Origin: Oceanobacillus alkalisoli
Lineage (GTDB): Bacteria > Bacillota > Bacilli > Bacillales > Amphibacillaceae
Reading direction: 5' to 3'
Length of the DNA stretch: 64,000 nt
NCBI RefSeq assembly: GCF_021556485.1
Contig: NZ_JAKGBW010000001.1
Span: 62,001-126,000 of the forward strand
Shown here: piece by piece, positions 26,542 through 36,463 of the stretch
Numbering within the stretch: position 1 is the first letter of the stretch
Layout: each line of letters starts with the position of its first letter
The notes under the pieces: model-generated
The model's input: the letters and a program-made list of their open reading frames with translations, nothing else
The model's database searches: none
What the model was told of the DNA's origin: nothing
Program-made: the position numbers and the translations under genes

Positions 26542-26919
26542 CTATTGTCCTCTCTTCTCAACTAATTCTGGCCTGAGCGTAATAGCTTCATTATGGAATA
26601 TATGTTTAACCTCTGCTTGATTTTGATTTGTATTCACGACCATCATAATACGAATACAATTTTTCAAACTGTTCTCTACTTCGATCTCAGCCATACACAT
26701 AACCGGTACATACGTCCATCCAGAGAACTCTCGAAGTGCCCGGGCGGGAAATACAGCATCAATATCTTTTGTCGCGGAAATAAAAACATGTGAGACATTT
26801 TCCGGAGTGACATCATTTGCTTCAATCATTTCCTGCAAAACGAGTTTCGTATGATAAATAATTTCGTCAGCTGTATTCTCTGTTACTGTAGTTGCACCTC
26901 GTATTCCTCTTGATACCAT
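26542..26919 (-). CDS. aroH: Monofunctional chorismate mutase, AroH type
   Basis: Rearranges chorismate to prephenate. The 125 residues have the trimeric AroH-fold signatures VSRGIRGATTV (Arg7-type active-site residues), ENTADEI and PVMCMAEIEVENSL. It ends 3 nt before hisC and starts 2 nt after aroB, so it is part of a tightly packed operon. Confidence 0.96.
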   Translation of the reverse strand: MVSRGIRGATTVTENTADEIIYHTKLVLQEMIEANDVTPENVSHVFISATKDIDAVFPARALREFSGWTYVPVMCMAEIEVENSLKNCIRIMMVVNTNQNQAEVKHIFHNEAITLRPELVEKRGQ

Positions 26920-26921
26920 AT

Positions 26922-27989
26922 TTACACCAGCCTTTTTCTAAATGTATCTAGATGATTCTGTAATGTCTCATCAGTCAGTTCTTCCTTGTTTAATTTACCA
27001 GGCTCTTTTAAAAGCACCATATTAATGCGTTGTTTCGTCGCTTTCTTGTCCGTTTTCATATGGTTGATAATTTTTTCCGTGTCAACAGTGAATGCAGCGA
27101 GGGGATAGTTGTTATCCGTTAACCATTCCTTTAATTTATCAAACGGCAAATTGCAGTCATATTCCCTTTCACTGACATGGATTGCAAATAATAATCCAAT
27201 GGCAACTGCCTCTCCGTGCGTAATATTTCCATAGCCTAATTCTGCCTCAAGCGCGTGGGCGAGCGTATGTCCGAGGTTAAGATAGCTGCGGACACCTTGT
27301 TCGCGCTCATCCGCTTCCACGATTTCCTGCTTTACTTTAATACCTGCCATTAAATATGTCTGTAACTTCTCTTGTTCAAGGGAAGCAAGCTTTGTTGCAA
27401 GCATATCTTGAAATAATTCATCACTGGATATTAAAGCTTCTTTTATAAGTTCCGCGTAACCGGAACGCTTCTCTCGTTCTGATAAACTAGTTAATGTTTC
27501 CATATCGTAATAAACACCGACTGGGGGATAAAATGCTCCAATGAGATTTTTCCCAAGGGGGTGGTTGATTGCAACCTTCCCTCCAATACTACTATCATGG
27601 GCTAGGATTGTTGTCGGGATTTGAATATAATCAATTCCGCGCATAAATGTCGCTGCAACAAACCCGGCTAAATCTCCAACAACACCGCCACCTAACGCAA
27701 TGATTAATGCGTTGCGATCCAAGCCAATTTCAATCGCCTTTGTCTGAACTTCATAATAAACATCGATATGCTTAGATTCCTCACCAGCTGGAATGATAAA
27801 ATGAGAAAAATCATAGTCTGATAATCCTTTTCTTACATCGTCCAAGTATAACTTTTCAACCGTATCATCTGTAATGATGAAGATTTTAGAATAGGATTTA
27901 TTAAAATATTTATGTAACTCAAAACGTATTCCATTGCCTACAAAAATAGAATACGAGCCATTGCTATGCTGAACGGAAAGTTCTTGCAT
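26922..27989 (-). CDS. aroB: 3-dehydroquinate synthase
   Basis: Second step of the shikimate pathway (DAHP to dehydroquinate, NAD and metal dependent). The ATG at 27989 overlaps the aroF stop (TAATG), with AGGTGG upstream. A GTG at 27998 is an alternative but lacks spacing. Landmarks are the NAD-binding GGGVVGDLAGFVAATF, the lysine-rich AELIKEALI and the metal-binding LNLGHTLAHALE and HGEAVAIG histidines. About 355 residues. Confidence 0.96.
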   Translation of the reverse strand: MQELSVQHSNGSYSIFVGNGIRFELHKYFNKSYSKIFIITDDTVEKLYLDDVRKGLSDYDFSHFIIPAGEESKHIDVYYEVQTKAIEIGLDRNALIIALGGGVVGDLAGFVAATFMRGIDYIQIPTTILAHDSSIGGKVAINHPLGKNLIGAFYPPVGVYYDMETLTSLSEREKRSGYAELIKEALISSDELFQDMLATKLASLEQEKLQTYLMAGIKVKQEIVEADEREQGVRSYLNLGHTLAHALEAELGYGNITHGEAVAIGLLFAIHVSEREYDCNLPFDKLKEWLTDNNYPLAAFTVDTEKIINHMKTDKKATKQRINMVLLKEPGKLNKEELTDETLQNHLDTFRKRLV

Positions 27990-29158
27990 TAAAACCACCT
28001 GATTTCTTCACGGTACTTATCCAGCGCTTCTTTCAGTTGCGGGAATTGATCATGCGGGAATTGCTCTGTTATTGCCTTTGCAACTTCAAATGCGACTACA
28101 TGCTCCATTACAACGGAAGCAGCTGGGACAGCACATGGGTCCGACCGTTCAATCGTTGCTGTAATCTCTTCTTTTGTATCGATATCAACACTTTGTAAAG
28201 GCTTCTTCATTAAAGTAGGGATTGGTTTCATTACTCCTCTTACGACGAGAGGCATTCCAGTGGACATTCCACCTTCAAATCCACCTAACCGGTTGGATGT
28301 ACGATGGTAGCCAAGCTCTTCATTCCAGGCGATTTCATCATGGTTCTCACTTCCATAAATTTTAGCCGCATCAAAACCAATACCAAATTCTACTCCTTTA
28401 AAGGCATTAATACTAACTACACTTCCGGCAATCCGTGAATCAAGCTTACGGTCGTAATGCACATATGAGCCGACACCTGCTGGGACTCCTTCGACATATA
28501 CTTCACAAACTCCACCTAAGGTGTCTCCCTCACTTTTAGCATGGTCAATTTTTTCCATCATTTCTTTTTCTGCAGAAGGATCAAGCACCATGACAGGAGA
28601 TTTTCGCGAGATTTCCTGCCTTTCTTTCATTGACATTCCTTCTTGATCTTCGGCAACAATTCCGCCTATTTCTTTTACATACCCGGCAACTTCTATCCCA
28701 AGCTCTTTAAGCAGCTTCTTTGCTACAGCTCCTGCAGCTACACGGGCTGCCGTTTCCCTAGCGGAAGAACGTTCAAGGATGTTGCGAATATCACGGTGAC
28801 CATATTTTAATGCACCGTTTAAATCAGCATGTCCTGGTCTAGGGCGTGTAACTACACGGCGAAGTTTCGTATCTTCTGGAATTGGATCTTCCCCCATAAT
28901 ATCTGTCCAATGCTTGAAATCATCATTACGGATAACGAGTGAAATAGGAGAACCTAATGTATAACCGTGTCTGATTCCACCCATAATTTCAACGAGATCC
29001 GTTTCTATTTGCATCCGCTTGCCACGACCATAACCTTGCTGTCTGCGCAATAAGGATTCGTTGATATCATCTTTCGTTATCGGAAGCTTTGAAGGGATGC
29101 CTTCAAGAATTGTAGTTAGTTGTTTACCATGTGATTCTCCTGCAGTTAAATATCTCAA
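27989..29158 (-). CDS. aroF: Chorismate synthase
   Basis: FMN-dependent final step to chorismate. The start is a TTG at 29158: AAAGGAG lies 8 nt upstream and the product begins [11 protein letters not shown], the exact family N-terminus. The ATG at 29182 would put that site inside the gene. Signatures [17 protein letters not shown] and [14 protein letters not shown] are present. First gene of the operon (E. coli name aroC). About 389 residues. Confidence 0.96.
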   Translation of the reverse strand: MRYLTAGESHGKQLTTILEGIPSKLPITKDDINESLLRRQQGYGRGKRMQIETDLVEIMGGIRHGYTLGSPISLVIRNDDFKHWTDIMGEDPIPEDTKLRRVVTRPRPGHADLNGALKYGHRDIRNILERSSARETAARVAAGAVAKKLLKELGIEVAGYVKEIGGIVAEDQEGMSMKERQEISRKSPVMVLDPSAEKEMMEKIDHAKSEGDTLGGVCEVYVEGVPAGVGSYVHYDRKLDSRIAGSVVSINAFKGVEFGIGFDAAKIYGSENHDEIAWNEELGYHRTSNRLGGFEGGMSTGMPLVVRGVMKPIPTLMKKPLQSVDIDTKEEITATIERSDPCAVPAASVVMEHVVAFEVAKAITEQFPHDQFPQLKEALDKYREEIRWF

Positions 29159-29222
29159 TGTAGCATTCTCCTTTTTTCCCATTCAATTTAGTTTTCTAAG
29201 GTCACTGATTAGATTTCTAATT

Positions 29223-29231
29223 ACTATAACA
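29223..29231 (-). promoter_or_regulatory. Possible extended -10 promoter for the aro operon
   Basis: Minus-strand TGTTATAGT resembles an extended -10 (TGnTATAAT) about 65 nt upstream of the aroF TTG. No convincing -35 box is seen. Confidence 0.3.
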
Positions 29232-29277
29232 TATTCAGACATCTTTTTGGTCATAAATTATGTAAATATGAATAAAT

Positions 29278-30060
29278 TTAAGATTTTGTCTTTTGGTAGA
29301 AGAAAGTGTCTAATAATTGCAAACTATATTTTTCAGGTGTAAAAATCTGTTCCGTACTGCCGACAAATAGTACACCATTCTCACGCAGTGTATTACTGAA
29401 TCCGTTATAAATTTTATCCTTTGCTTCATCTGTGAAGTAAATGAGCACATTCCGGCAGACAATTAGATCATAATTCGAAGGATAACGGTCGGCAAGTAAG
29501 TTATGCTTCTTGAAAGTAATGTTTTGCTCTAAAGCAGAATCTAATCGATACATCCCTTTTTCATATGTAAAATACTTTTGCTTTAAAATTGTGGGGACTT
29601 CTTTTAAAGCTTGTTCCGTGTATACTGCTTCCTTCGCTTTCTTCAAGGCTTCCTCGTCGATGTCGGTTGCTAATATATCTACTTTAACAGTAGGGAAATA
29701 TTCTTTGAATAGAATTGCTAAGCTATATGGCTCCTCACCTGTTGAGCATGCTGCACTCCAAATGGTAATGCGTGATTTATTATGGATTAATTCTGGAACA
29801 ACCCGGTCTTTTAAAACGTCCCAACGTTTTTTGTTCCGAAAAAATTCCGACACATTAATTGTTAAGCGATCAATGAATTCTTTCATCAGTTCATTGTCTT
29901 TGTTCATCGCTTCGAAGTAATGGATATAGCTGGTAAACCCGCGTTTGTTTCTTAAAGTTGTAATTCTGCGTTTCATTTGTGTTTCTTTATATAAACTGAG
30001 GTCGATGTCATGTCTTCTATTCACACGCTCAATGAACTCTGTGTAATCATCAATCATCAT
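29278..30060 (-). CDS. cheR: Chemotaxis protein methyltransferase
   Basis: Transfers methyl groups from S-adenosylmethionine to glutamates of chemoreceptors. 260 residues: the all-alpha N-terminal domain (about 1-75) and the Rossmann domain with WSAACSTGEEPYSLA for SAM and LIVCRNVLIYF. It lies upstream of aroF as in B. subtilis and suggests a motile organism. ATG 30060 has a GGAGGGG-like site just upstream. Confidence 0.96.
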   Translation of the reverse strand: MMIDDYTEFIERVNRRHDIDLSLYKETQMKRRITTLRNKRGFTSYIHYFEAMNKDNELMKEFIDRLTINVSEFFRNKKRWDVLKDRVVPELIHNKSRITIWSAACSTGEEPYSLAILFKEYFPTVKVDILATDIDEEALKKAKEAVYTEQALKEVPTILKQKYFTYEKGMYRLDSALEQNITFKKHNLLADRYPSNYDLIVCRNVLIYFTDEAKDKIYNGFSNTLRENGVLFVGSTEQIFTPEKYSLQLLDTFFYQKTKS

Positions 30061-30113
30061 ACCCCTCCTTTAAAAATTAATATTCCTCTTGTCAGTTCCA
30101 TAACCCCTTATTA

Positions 30114-30617
30114 CTTTCATACAGCGTACGTGATTTGCAGGCTCTCTAGAGTGGTTCTCTAATCGCCGTTCAGTTGCCCGGTGGACGGATGCGCATCCTC
30201 GGGCACGGCCTCAGCCTCGACGCAAAGGACGTGCTAATGCAGACGTTGCCATAGGACGTGGCGTTCTTAGTCTGCCTCGGAAGAAGGGCACTTCCTGCTC
30301 AGGTCTTCGGACACGTGCTATTCCCGCAGGAGTCACCGTCCACCGGGCAACTGAACTGGTTAGATAATTCTCTGAATAGAAATTGTTCCGTCACGATAGG
30401 AATTATATCTCTGGAACATTAAACAGTGATCCATATTTGGCCTTTCCTGGGAGCAGTCCAGACGCCTCGAGACTCCTGCGGGAGGATAGGCCTGGCGAGA
30501 CCCCTTAGTGCTCAGCGAGAGGAGGCTTGCCGGCCGCTCAGCAGGTGCGAGAGGTGTCTGGACTGCGGACCTCCAGTAGAAAGTTTCGGGGTTAGGCACA
30601 CTCACGCTGTATGTAGG
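30114..30617. repeat. R1 element, copy 2 (504 bp)
   Basis: Terminal repeats ctttcatacagcgtacgtg at the left and a slightly decayed partner ending near 30617. Module A has a perfect 21-bp stem (30168-30188 with 30336-30356). Module C (30226-30275) sits inside module A here, not inside module B. Module B (about 30456-30563) lacks C. It fills most of the cheR-ndk gap; no gene is seen there. Confidence 0.85.
30226..30275 (-). other. Hairpin module C, copy C4
   Basis: Read on minus: outer stem GCAGAC/GTCTGC, TAA, inner stem GCCAC/ATGGC (four of five pairs), loop GTCCT, AAC, then attagcacgtcct. Confidence 0.7.
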
Positions 30618-30718
30618 CGATTCAGCGGGTTTTCTTGTTAGGATTTTAGTAGGTTCCCAGTTGTTTTAGGCTTGGATAGTTGTGTCAGTAATAGAGTTGT
30701 CTTCAAATTGTTCTTAAA

Positions 30719-30742
30719 AACCTCCGTTTGGTAACGGAGGTT
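30719..30742 (-). terminator. Terminator of ndk
   Basis: Perfect 10-bp stem aacctccgtt/aacggaggtt with loop tggt and a T-run on minus, 12 nt after the ndk stop. Confidence 0.9.
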
Positions 30743-30753
30743 GATTGGTTGGA

Positions 30754-31200
30754 TTAGTAAATCCAGGTTGTATCTGCTTTATCGTACGTAATTAATTCGC
30801 TTTCATCAAAGAATAGTTTGACTTCACGCTCTCCGCTTTCTGGAGAATCTGAACCGTGGATGATGTTTTTCCCGACTGTGATTCCGTAATCGCCGCGAAT
30901 TGTGCTTGGCGCTGCTTCACTTGGGTTTGTTTTACCCATCATATTACGCGCTGTCGCAATTACATTCTCACCTTCCCACACCATTGCAAAAACAGGTCCA
31001 GAGGTAATGAATTCAACTAATTCACCAAAGAAAGGCTTCTCCTTATGTTCCCCGTAGTGTTGCTCTGCTAATTCGTTTGAGACTTGCATTAACTTTGCCC
31101 CTGCAAGTTTGAATCCTTTTTTCTCAAAACGCTGGACAATCTCCCCAATTAAATTGCGTTGTACTCCATCTGGCTTCACCATTAAAAATGTCTTTTCCAT
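30754..31200 (-). CDS. ndk: Nucleoside diphosphate kinase
   Basis: Balances NTP pools by phosphotransfer through a phosphohistidine. The 148 residues begin [20 protein letters not shown]; the catalytic His115 is in [10 protein letters not shown]. It has its own terminator, lies 77 nt after hepT and may be partly independent. The menH-hepT-ndk order is as in B. subtilis. Confidence 0.98.
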   Translation of the reverse strand: MEKTFLMVKPDGVQRNLIGEIVQRFEKKGFKLAGAKLMQVSNELAEQHYGEHKEKPFFGELVEFITSGPVFAMVWEGENVIATARNMMGKTNPSEAAPSTIRGDYGITVGKNIIHGSDSPESGEREVKLFFDESELITYDKADTTWIY

Positions 31201-31277
31201 ACAAGCACCCCTTTAGTATATGATTATGTAACCGCTAAAATTATACATAATTATAAGGAAAATAACAATTATTTTCC

Positions 31278-32249
31278 TTATGTCCTACGTTTTCCAATAT
31301 ATTTTGCAATAGATTGCAAGGTTTGTTTTGATTTGCTGGCAGGTAAACCTTCTAAGGTTCCTAAAGCTTTCCGTAAATATAAATCACTTAATTGGTAAGA
31401 TTTCTTTATTGCATCCGTTTGTTTCAATTGCTCAATGACAGCTTTCATATCTTCAGAATGAACATTTTCCGGTTCCCTAAATACTTCCCTCGTATAGGAG
31501 TAGAATTTTTCATTATTCATTCCGTATAATACAGGAAGCGTAATATTTCCCTGCAGAAGATCATTTCCGGCAGGTTTACCAAGTTGCTTGGATGTTTCCG
31601 TGAAGTCCAATATGTCATCGATAATTTGATAGGACATTCCAATATAGTAACCATAGCGATACATCCGCTTAATATCTTTATCTGGCAGACCAGAGAGGAT
31701 AGCACCAAGTTCACAACTTGTTGCAATTAACAATGCGGTTTTTCTTTTGATTCGCCGTAAATAATCCCGGAGTGTCTGATCCCAATTAAATTTATCTTTA
31801 ATCTGCTCCATTTCACCGATTGCAACCTCGACAAGAGATTTAGAAAGGGCTTTATGGACTTTTGGATTATTAATCGTCGTTACTTCTTCTAAAGCTCTTG
31901 CAAGAATATAATCCCCTGTGTACATCGCTACCCGGTTAGAGTAAGTATGTTTAATTGTAGGCTTTCCCCTTCTTAGGGTAGCTTCATCAATCACATCATC
32001 ATGCACGAGTGTTGCCATATGTATTAATTCAAGCGCAATTGCTGCCTTGCTGATACTCTCGGCGTCATAATGACCGAGTTGTCCCGCAAGAAGAACAAAT
32101 ACAGGACGAATTCTTTTTCCTCCCGCATTCAATAAATCTGTCGAGGCTTGACGTAACACTGGGTGATCCGCTTGAATCGATTGATTTAAAGATGCCTCGA
32201 TTAATTCGAGTTCTTTTTTTAAGTATCCGTATGTTTTAGGAAGTTTCAT
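31278..32249 (-). CDS. hepT: Heptaprenyl diphosphate synthase component II
   Basis: Catalytic subunit that makes the C35 side chain of menaquinone-7 from FPP and IPP. The ATG at 32249 has AGGTG upstream; an in-frame GTG at 32258 is less suitable. The first Asp-rich motif is HDDVIDEATLRRG (Asp84 to Asp88 numbering) and the second is YQIIDDILDF. About 323 residues. It works with HepS, encoded two genes upstream, around menH. Confidence 0.96.
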   Translation of the reverse strand: MKLPKTYGYLKKELELIEASLNQSIQADHPVLRQASTDLLNAGGKRIRPVFVLLAGQLGHYDAESISKAAIALELIHMATLVHDDVIDEATLRRGKPTIKHTYSNRVAMYTGDYILARALEEVTTINNPKVHKALSKSLVEVAIGEMEQIKDKFNWDQTLRDYLRRIKRKTALLIATSCELGAILSGLPDKDIKRMYRYGYYIGMSYQIIDDILDFTETSKQLGKPAGNDLLQGNITLPVLYGMNNEKFYSYTREVFREPENVHSEDMKAVIEQLKQTDAIKKSYQLSDLYLRKALGTLEGLPASKSKQTLQSIAKYIGKRRT

Positions 32250-32291
32250 ATGTGTCACCTATACTTTTAAATTGCAACTTAGCTGGTATAT

Positions 32292-33005
32292 TTAGCGAAT
32301 CTGCTTCGTTCCCATATGCATTGCCGCTACGCCGAGTGTATAACTCCTTACTTCGACAAAAGAAAAACCTGCTTCCTGAAAGAGTTCTTTTAGCTTATTT
32401 TTATCAGGGAAATGTTTTGTTGATTCGTTCAGCCAGGAATATTCATCATAACTTTCCGCAAGAAGTTTACCGAAAAGCGGCATGATGAAACGGAAGTAAA
32501 AGAAATATAATTGCCTGAAGCCAATAATCTCCGGCTGAGACGTTTCTAAACAAACTACTTTACCATTCGGTTTAACGACCCGATACATTTCTTTTAATAC
32601 GGTCAAATAATCAGGGACATTACGTAAACCAAATCCGATTGTAACATAATCAAATGTATTATCTGGAAAAGGTAGATCCATTGCATTCCCATGAACAAGA
32701 CTAAGCTGTGATAAATTTAATGCATCACGTTTTTCTTCGGCAATAGAGAGCATGTTTTTGCTGAAATCTAAACCGACGACCTCTCCTTCGTCACCGACCG
32801 CATTAGCAAGGGATATAGCCCAGTCTCCTGTGCCAGAGCAGACATCTAATGCTTTTGCACCATTTTCTACGTGCATTCGTTCCATGACATCTTTCCGCCA
32901 TAATTTATGTTGTTGAAAAGAAATTACAGAGTTCATGGAATCATAATTTTGGTATATTTTTTCGAATACGTGATGAACACGTTCTTCTTTCGATTGTTTT
33001 TGCAT
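32292..33005 (-). CDS. menH: Demethylmenaquinone methyltransferase
   Basis: C-methylates demethylmenaquinone in the last step of menaquinone synthesis (also called ubiE/menG). 237 residues with the SAM motif [16 protein letters not shown] and the family signature [17 protein letters not shown]. It is sandwiched between hepS and hepT, so chain synthesis and ring methylation are encoded together. Confidence 0.96.
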   Translation of the reverse strand: MQKQSKEERVHHVFEKIYQNYDSMNSVISFQQHKLWRKDVMERMHVENGAKALDVCSGTGDWAISLANAVGDEGEVVGLDFSKNMLSIAEEKRDALNLSQLSLVHGNAMDLPFPDNTFDYVTIGFGLRNVPDYLTVLKEMYRVVKPNGKVVCLETSQPEIIGFRQLYFFYFRFIMPLFGKLLAESYDEYSWLNESTKHFPDKNKLKELFQEAGFSFVEVRSYTLGVAAMHMGTKQIR

Positions 33006-33007
33006 CT

Positions 33008-33799
33008 TTACCCTTCTTCCACATTCGAAGTATTCATAACAACATCATCATCTCTTCTGCTATCAAAGTAGGCATAGATTTCTCCAGATGAATGTGGCAG
33101 TTGATTTATTCCATGTTGAAGAACTAACCATTCTTTATGGAGTATATATCTAAATCTATCTTCATTGTTCATATACACATTTGAGCGTTTAACATCTAAC
33201 ATACTGTTAAGCACAATTTCATCCGTCAACATACGTTCTTTTTCCTCTTGGAGTGTTGAAATATAGAACCATTGTGTGAAGTTATCTACAAACTCATTGT
33301 GATTAAAGTATGCTGCGACTGTTTTTAATAATGTTGTGTGGATCCGAACTTTCAAGTCGATATATTCGTTAAAACTTGTGAATTCCTCGTAGTAAAGTTT
33401 CATTTTCAACTCATTAATCGCTTTAATCGCCGACGCCAACTTATGTATAAATTCAAATTCATCTATTTGTGAGAGCAAATAATAGTATAAGCCACTATAA
33501 TAGTCACCGGCCAGTACGTGAAGCTGCCTAGCTAAGTTTTCTTCCGTACTTTCATCTGCTTTATTTTCATTAACAAGTTCATGGGTATCCAATGCTATTT
33601 GAACAAGCATGGTCGTAATAATATATGCATCACGCTTTACATGGGGAAGCGCAAGATTTACCGGAATGAGCTTCGATAGAATAAATAACTTATCTTCATC
33701 GATTACGGGCTTTTGAATATTTTTCCATAGAAAATCATATTCTATTTTTTCCTCTATTGTTTTTTTAAAACGTAATATTTCATTTACCGAGTTACTCAA
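33008..33799 (-). CDS. hepS: Heptaprenyl diphosphate synthase component I
   Basis: Small helical subunit required with HepT for heptaprenyl diphosphate synthesis. About 263 residues and no Asp-rich motif of its own. A TTG at 33799 with AGGTGAT upstream is preferred; a GTG at 33808 in the same frame directly follows TTAG and lacks room for a ribosome-binding site. It ends 2 nt before menH. Confidence 0.9.
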   Translation of the reverse strand: MSNSVNEILRFKKTIEEKIEYDFLWKNIQKPVIDEDKLFILSKLIPVNLALPHVKRDAYIITTMLVQIALDTHELVNENKADESTEENLARQLHVLAGDYYSGLYYYLLSQIDEFEFIHKLASAIKAINELKMKLYYEEFTSFNEYIDLKVRIHTTLLKTVAAYFNHNEFVDNFTQWFYISTLQEEKERMLTDEIVLNSMLDVKRSNVYMNNEDRFRYILHKEWLVLQHGINQLPHSSGEIYAYFDSRRDDDVVMNTSNVEEG

Positions 33800-33914
33800 A
33801 GAAATCACCTAAGCCCTTTCGTCTATAGAAGTGCCTTAGTTATTATAGCATATTTATTTTCAATCTACATCTTCCCATAGATGTAAAAGTAAAATTTGTA
33901 AAATAACGAATCTG

Positions 33915-34142
33915 CTAATTTTCATTGCTCATTTCGCCATTACTCGTTTGAATAACAGTTTTTCCACGAATTTTTACGGCAGACGTATGCTCCGTGAATT
34001 GAGCGATCATGATTTCATCTTTATCGAGTTTTTCTGTATGATGAAATTTCGTATCCGTTCCTCGGGTGAGCCCAATGACATTTACACCGTCTTCCAGTGC
34101 TTTAATAACAATAAAATCTGTTTTGAAATTTGCCTCTTTCAT
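33915..34142 (-). CDS. mtrB: Tryptophan RNA-binding attenuation protein (TRAP)
   Basis: 75-residue subunit of the 11-mer ring that binds tryptophan and GAG/UAG repeats in trp leader RNAs. Recognisable residues include [19 protein letters not shown], the RNA-binding Lys/Arg ([20 protein letters not shown]) and the Trp-site segment [12 protein letters not shown] 34142 has GGGGATG upstream. In B. subtilis folE precedes it; here it follows hbs directly. Confidence 0.95.
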   Translation of the reverse strand: MKEANFKTDFIVIKALEDGVNVIGLTRGTDTKFHHTEKLDKDEIMIAQFTEHTSAVKIRGKTVIQTSNGEMSNEN

Positions 34143-34248
34143 GCTTTCATCCCCTTAAACACCCTGTATTTTAAATCTATCATCCTCTATTATACGCATA
34201 TATCCACACGGTCTGCATGCTTTTTGCAATAATAATAAATGCATTAAA

Positions 34249-34275
34249 AAAGGGTACGTATGAAACGTACCCTTT
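34249..34275 (-). terminator. Terminator of hbs
   Basis: Perfect 11-bp stem aaagggtacgt/acgtacccttt with a T-run on minus, 20 nt past the hbs stop. Confidence 0.9.
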
Positions 34276-34294
34276 ATAAGCCCTATGTAGCAAG

Positions 34295-34567
34295 TTATTT
34301 AACAGCATCTTTAAGAGCTTTACCTGGTTTGAACGCAGGCACTTTGCTTGCAGGGATTTCGATTTCTTCTCCAGTTTGTGGGTTACGGCCTTTACGTGCT
34401 GCACGGTCGCGCACCTCAAAGTTACCGAAACCAATCAATTGTACTTTTTCACCTTGTTTAAGTGAATCCATGACAGTATCAAATACAGCTTCAACTGCTT
34501 TTGTTGCGTCTTTCTTTGAAAGCTCAGTTTGCTCAGCTACTGCATTGATTAAATCAGTTTTGTTCAT
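34295..34567 (-). CDS. hbs: DNA-binding protein HU
   Basis: Nucleoid-compacting histone-like protein, 90 residues, beginning [20 protein letters not shown] and including the beta-arm [20 protein letters not shown]. The ATG at 34567 has GGAGGTG upstream; the open frame upstream to 34615 is not coding. It has its own strong terminator. The 34568-34893 gap upstream holds its promoter region. Confidence 0.97.
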   Translation of the reverse strand: MNKTDLINAVAEQTELSKKDATKAVEAVFDTVMDSLKQGEKVQLIGFGNFEVRDRAARKGRNPQTGEEIEIPASKVPAFKPGKALKDAVK

Positions 34568-34653
34568 GACATTCACCTCCTCCCGAAATGTTAAGCTTGA
34601 CAGTGTAACAAACAAAAAACTACTTAATTCATTTGTTCACATCTTTGTCTCTT

Positions 34654-34685
34654 TTTATACCCGGTTACTAAAATCAATTAGTAAC
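34654..34685 (-). promoter_or_regulatory. hbs promoter region with a perfect 8-bp palindrome
   Basis: Minus-strand TATAAA (34654-34659) is a candidate -10. Just upstream lies GTTACTAA-N6-TTAGTAAC (34664-34685), covering the -35 area. This may be an operator; no known regulator consensus is matched with certainty. Nothing else is seen in 34686-34870. Confidence 0.35.
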
Positions 34686-34871
34686 AAGGCTAATATTAAA
34701 CGAATTCGCTTATAAATTCAACAATATATGCGCTTTTTCCTCATATTTTTTGTAAAAACAGCTACTTCGTTTCCTTTGTCAGATATTTCAGATGTGAAAG
34801 TAGTTTTTTATTCGATTACCCTATACTATAGCTATTCGACGAGGGTTTCAATTTTCCTGCCGTCCAAAAAT

Positions 34872-34895
34872 AAAAAGCAGCATTTTTCAGCTGCT
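34872..34895 (-). terminator. Terminator of spoIVA
   Basis: Stem agcagc/gctgct with an 8-nt loop and a T-run on minus. It overlaps the spoIVA stop codon region. Confidence 0.7.
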
Positions 34896-36372
34896 ATAAT
34901 ATGATTGCCAGTAATCCGCCAGAGCCTTCATTGATGATTCGCTCTAATGTATCCTTTAGTTTGTATCTGGCATTTTCAGGCATTAATGAAATTTTTCCTT
35001 GAATTCCTTCACGCACAATGGAGTTGAGCGACCTTCCAAATATATCTGATTCCCAGATGGATAGTGGGTCGTCTTCAAAATCCTGCATTAAATATCTTAC
35101 AAGCTCTTCACTCTGTTTCTCCGTTCCGATAATTGGCGCGAATTCTGATTCCACTTCCACTTTGATCATATGAATGGACGGGGCAACTGCTTTCAGTCTT
35201 ACACCAAACCTTGTTCCTTGCCGGATGATTTCTGGTTCATCAAGAATCATATCCTGTACACTTGGAGCAGCAATCCCGTAACCTGTCTGTTTTACCATTT
35301 GAAGAGCACTTGCAACCTGATCATACTCTCGTTTGGCATGAGTGAATTCCTGCATGAGTTCTAGGAGGTGATCTTTCCCGCGAATTTCTTCCCCAACGAT
35401 TTCTTTTAATATTTCATCATACAATTCCGGTGGTGCATGAAGATCGATTTCAGCAATTCCTTCTCCCATTTCCATGCCAGCCAAGTTGGCTTGGTCAATA
35501 TAATCGTATTCCGAAAAGGTTGCAACGATTTCATCAACATCTCTTAAGCGTTTAATGTTTTTCACAGTTGTTTGGATAGCGCTTTGATAATTTTCCCTTA
35601 GCCAATGTTCATCTTTAAGCACCATCACCCAGCTCGGAAGGTTGACATTCACTTCAAGTACAGGGAATTCAAACAAGGCCTCCCGGAGCACTTTATAAAC
35701 ATCTTGCTCTGTCATATTCTCCACACTGACTGCAACCACCGGAATATCATATTTCTCAGCTAATTCCTGTCTTAAAAATTCTGTTTCCGGGCTAGTCGGA
35801 CGAACGGAGTTTACTACCATAATAAATGGTTTTCCAACATCCTTTAATTCCTCGATTACCTTTTCTTCAGCTTCTTCATAGTCTGAGCGAGCAATTTCTC
35901 CAATCGATCCATCGGTCGTTACGACAATTCCAATAGTAGAATGTTCTTGAATAACTTTCCGTGTTCCAATTTCTGCAGCATCGTGAAACGGAATAGGTTC
36001 TTCATACCAAGGAGTATGAATCATTCTTGGTCCATTTTCGTCCTCGAATCCTTTTGCCCCTTCCACCGCATAGCCGACACAATCGACAAGTCGGACGTTC
36101 ACATCCAATCCTTGCTCTACATTGACCGTGACAGCCTGATTAGGAATGAACTTAGGTTCAGTTGTCATGATTGTTTTCCCAGCCGCACTTTGCGGCAGTT
36201 CATCCATTGCTCTTGATCTATCACTTTCATCGGCAATATTTGGCAAGACGACGAGTTCCATAAACCTTTTAATAAATGTTGATTTTCCCGTACGGACAGC
36301 CCCGACTATTCCAAGATATATATCTCCGTTTGTCCGTTTAGAAATATCTTTAAAAATATCGATTTTCTCCAA
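34894..36372 (-). CDS. spoIVA: Stage IV sporulation protein A (spore-coat morphogenetic ATPase)
   Basis: 492-residue protein that polymerises on the forespore surface with ATP hydrolysis and forms the coat basement layer. Walker A is GAVRTGKS (24-31). The TRAFAC-like domain includes VRLVDCVGYAV and PFIMVVNSVRP. The C-terminus (ESDIFGRSLNSIVREGIQGK to end) is the region that anchors it to SpoVM in B. subtilis. A sigma-E-type promoter is visible upstream. Evidence of an endospore former. Confidence 0.98.
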   Translation of the reverse strand: MEKIDIFKDISKRTNGDIYLGIVGAVRTGKSTFIKRFMELVVLPNIADESDRSRAMDELPQSAAGKTIMTTEPKFIPNQAVTVNVEQGLDVNVRLVDCVGYAVEGAKGFEDENGPRMIHTPWYEEPIPFHDAAEIGTRKVIQEHSTIGIVVTTDGSIGEIARSDYEEAEEKVIEELKDVGKPFIMVVNSVRPTSPETEFLRQELAEKYDIPVVAVSVENMTEQDVYKVLREALFEFPVLEVNVNLPSWVMVLKDEHWLRENYQSAIQTTVKNIKRLRDVDEIVATFSEYDYIDQANLAGMEMGEGIAEIDLHAPPELYDEILKEIVGEEIRGKDHLLELMQEFTHAKREYDQVASALQMVKQTGYGIAAPSVQDMILDEPEIIRQGTRFGVRLKAVAPSIHMIKVEVESEFAPIIGTEKQSEELVRYLMQDFEDDPLSIWESDIFGRSLNSIVREGIQGKISLMPENARYKLKDTLERIINEGSGGLLAIIL

Positions 36373-36433
36373 AGAAATCCCTCCCGATCCTAAAAACTAT
36401 TAGAAATACAGCGGAATATTACGTGACATTACA

Positions 36434-36463
36434 AGTCTATGATGTTGTCCTAATGAAATATGC
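36434..36463 (-). promoter_or_regulatory. Sigma-E-type promoter of spoIVA
   Basis: On minus, GCATATT (36457-36463) and CATAGACT (36434-36441) are separated by 15 nt. This resembles the B. subtilis sigma-E consensus (ATATT with CATACAnT). The first transcribed base would be about 55 nt upstream of the gene. Confidence 0.55.

Noticed and set aside
30360-30641. Open frames of 71 and 81 codons on both strands inside R1 copy 2
   Set aside because: They exist because the palindrome is stop-poor; matching frames in other copies are broken.
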